Source of the DNA: an uncultured Spirochaetota bacterium
Lineage (GTDB): Bacteria; Spirochaetota; Spirochaetia; Treponematales; Rectinemataceae
NCBI GenBank assembly: GCA_903821875.1
Contig: CAIJMU010000165.1
Span: 1-40,695 of the forward strand
Direction of reading: 5' to 3'
DNA: 40,695 nucleotides
Within the stretch, counting starts at the first letter, position 1, and each line of letters starts with the position of its first letter. The position numbers and the translations under genes are program-made. Positions 39,754 to 40,695 of this stretch are shown here, one piece after another. The notes beneath the pieces are model-generated. The model saw only the letters and a program-made list of their open reading frames with translations. It made no database searches and was not told the origin of the DNA.

Positions 39754-40674
39754 CTAGGGAACCAGATCCTTGAGCCCCGCCAGTTCGCCATGGTCGAAGT
39801 CCAGGGGCACAAGGCAGGGCAGGGCGGGATCAGGAGATACAAGCACGCCCCGGGCCAGGGCCGCCTCGAAGAAGGCCGTATGCCGCTCAGGCGGTACTTT
39901 CATGAAAAGCCAGGGACCGCGCCGCCTGAAAAGATGGTGGCAGGCCCTGTCGAAGCGCTCCCAGGAGGCTTCGTCGGCGCTTGCCTCCAGGCGCGCCAGA
40001 GCGTAGAGGGCCTTGGCCGCCGAGTCGGCCATGAGGGGCGGGACGAGATCCGAGGGCCAGGCTAAAGCAGCCGCACTGGTCGAGCCGAAGGCGAGCACTC
40101 CGGGACCGCTTCCGCGCGGAAGCGGGAGGAGGGCCACGGCCACAGCGGGAAAGGGTTCAGGCAGGCCGTCCACCCACTGTGCGAAGGGTCTCAGCAGGCC
40201 TGCGCTGCCTACCGGCCTGGCGGAGGCTTCGCCCGTCGACGCGGGAGTGACCTCCTCCTGCCCGGGATGCCCTGCTGCGTGAAGCTCCCGCGCCGGATCT
40301 CTGACGGGATCGCCGCCGAGGAAGCCAGAGAGGGAGAGTGACACGGGATCGGCGCCGATAACCCTGGCAAGCGAGACCAGCGCCCTGTCTTCGTTGCGGT
40401 AGATCCGGAAGGCGACGGCCCCTGGCCAGCGCGCTTCCAGGGCCCTTTCAAGGCGCGCGTCGTGGATCGAGGGCAGGGCGCGGTCGAGTCCCCTGTCGAG
40501 CAGCGCCTTGACGGAGACGCCGAGTCCCGCATGCCGGGCTCCCAGCACTCCCCGGCCGCCGTCCTGCCAGAGGTCGAGGATCCTGTCCCCGTTGCCGAGG
40601 TAGAACCTGTGGAGGCGGGCCCTCCGCACCTGGGGCAGGCAGCGGAGAAGGACATCATTGGCTGTTTCGCTCAT
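39754..40674 (-). CDS. Unrecognised protein, faintly aminotransferase-like N-terminus
   Basis: 306 residues, complete. The start ATG has GGAG 8 bases upstream. Residues 22-60 (HRFYLGNGDRILDLWQDGG, then VLGARHAGLGVSVKALLD) resemble the entry segment of class III, PLP-dependent aminotransferases (an RF/RY-DG-KR-hydrophobic-D-x-x-GG pattern followed by LGH). However, the protein lacks the large PLP domain with its lysine and Asp motifs and is far too short. The rest is Ala/Leu/Arg/Pro-rich with FRRRGPWLFMKVPPE near 250. It may be a degenerate fold-type I derivative or unrelated. Convergent with the TPR membrane protein (21 bases between stops); promoter beyond the window edge. Confidence 0.6.
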   Translation of the reverse strand: MSETANDVLLRCLPQVRRARLHRFYLGNGDRILDLWQDGGRGVLGARHAGLGVSVKALLDRGLDRALPSIHDARLERALEARWPGAVAFRIYRNEDRALVSLARVIGADPVSLSLSGFLGGDPVRDPARELHAAGHPGQEEVTPASTGEASARPVGSAGLLRPFAQWVDGLPEPFPAVAVALLPLPRGSGPGVLAFGSTSAAALAWPSDLVPPLMADSAAKALYALARLEASADEASWERFDRACHHLFRRRGPWLFMKVPPERHTAFFEAALARGVLVSPDPALPCLVPLDFDHGELAGLKDLVP

Positions 40675-40695
40675 CGTGTACGCTCCAGCTTCGAG

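Overview
The window is about 40.7 kb of GC-rich (by eye a little over 60%), densely packed bacterial chromosome, almost entirely housekeeping and envelope-biogenesis genes. I see no phage, insertion sequence, tRNA, rRNA or CRISPR. Gene content and order point to a spirochaete of the Treponema/Spirochaeta type. A tamB-bamA-ompH-mutS block and a rimP-nusA-infB-rbfA-truB-ribF-rpsO-pnp block occur in the same order in Treponema pallidum (from memory). GreA is the C-terminal domain of a protein of about 900 residues, as in treponemes. The high GC suggests an environmental or uncultured spirochaete rather than a host-restricted one.

Layout. (1) 81-2116, minus strand: tmk, a small anchored protein of unknown function, and gph. 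(2) 2238-9754, plus: the outer-membrane assembly set tamB, bamA and the Skp-like chaperone ompH. (3) 9764-10270, minus: a STAS-domain regulator, divergent from mutS through interleaved promoters. (4) 10350-13945, plus: mutS and comF. (5) 13946-14271: a leader with a strong promoter, a possible antiterminator/terminator switch and further hairpins. (6) 14272-24557, plus: the transcription/translation/RNA-decay operon rimP-nusA-infB-rbfA-truB-ribF-rpsO-pnp, continuing with overlapping or near-touching junctions into an M16 protease, dut, the LptF/LptG permease pair, tgt and an exported HEAT-repeat protein (to 31669). (7) 31757-35437, minus: a TPR-like protein followed by the GreA fusion, sharing a bidirectional terminator with the preceding operon. 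(8) 35771-39732, plus: rpe, then a three-gene envelope cluster of unknown function (exported TPR/coiled-coil protein, exported beta-rich protein, single-pass TPR membrane protein). (9) 39754-40674, minus: an unrecognised protein.

Functional picture: outer-membrane protein insertion (BamA, OmpH, TamB) and lipid export (LptF/G) are encoded beside core information processing.

The most interesting signals are: the apparent attenuator in front of rimP-nusA-infB; a Gly/Tyr/Gln-rich, prion-like tract of about 250 residues in IF2, built partly from perfect 27-bp tandem repeats; an (AAAPK)n repeat in LptG; a zinc ribbon at the end of NusA; a RibF that has lost a recognisable riboflavin kinase domain; a thymidylate kinase without the Walker A lysine; and several genes whose start codon sits 6-9 bases after a -10-like box with no Shine-Dalgarno, suggesting leaderless transcripts.
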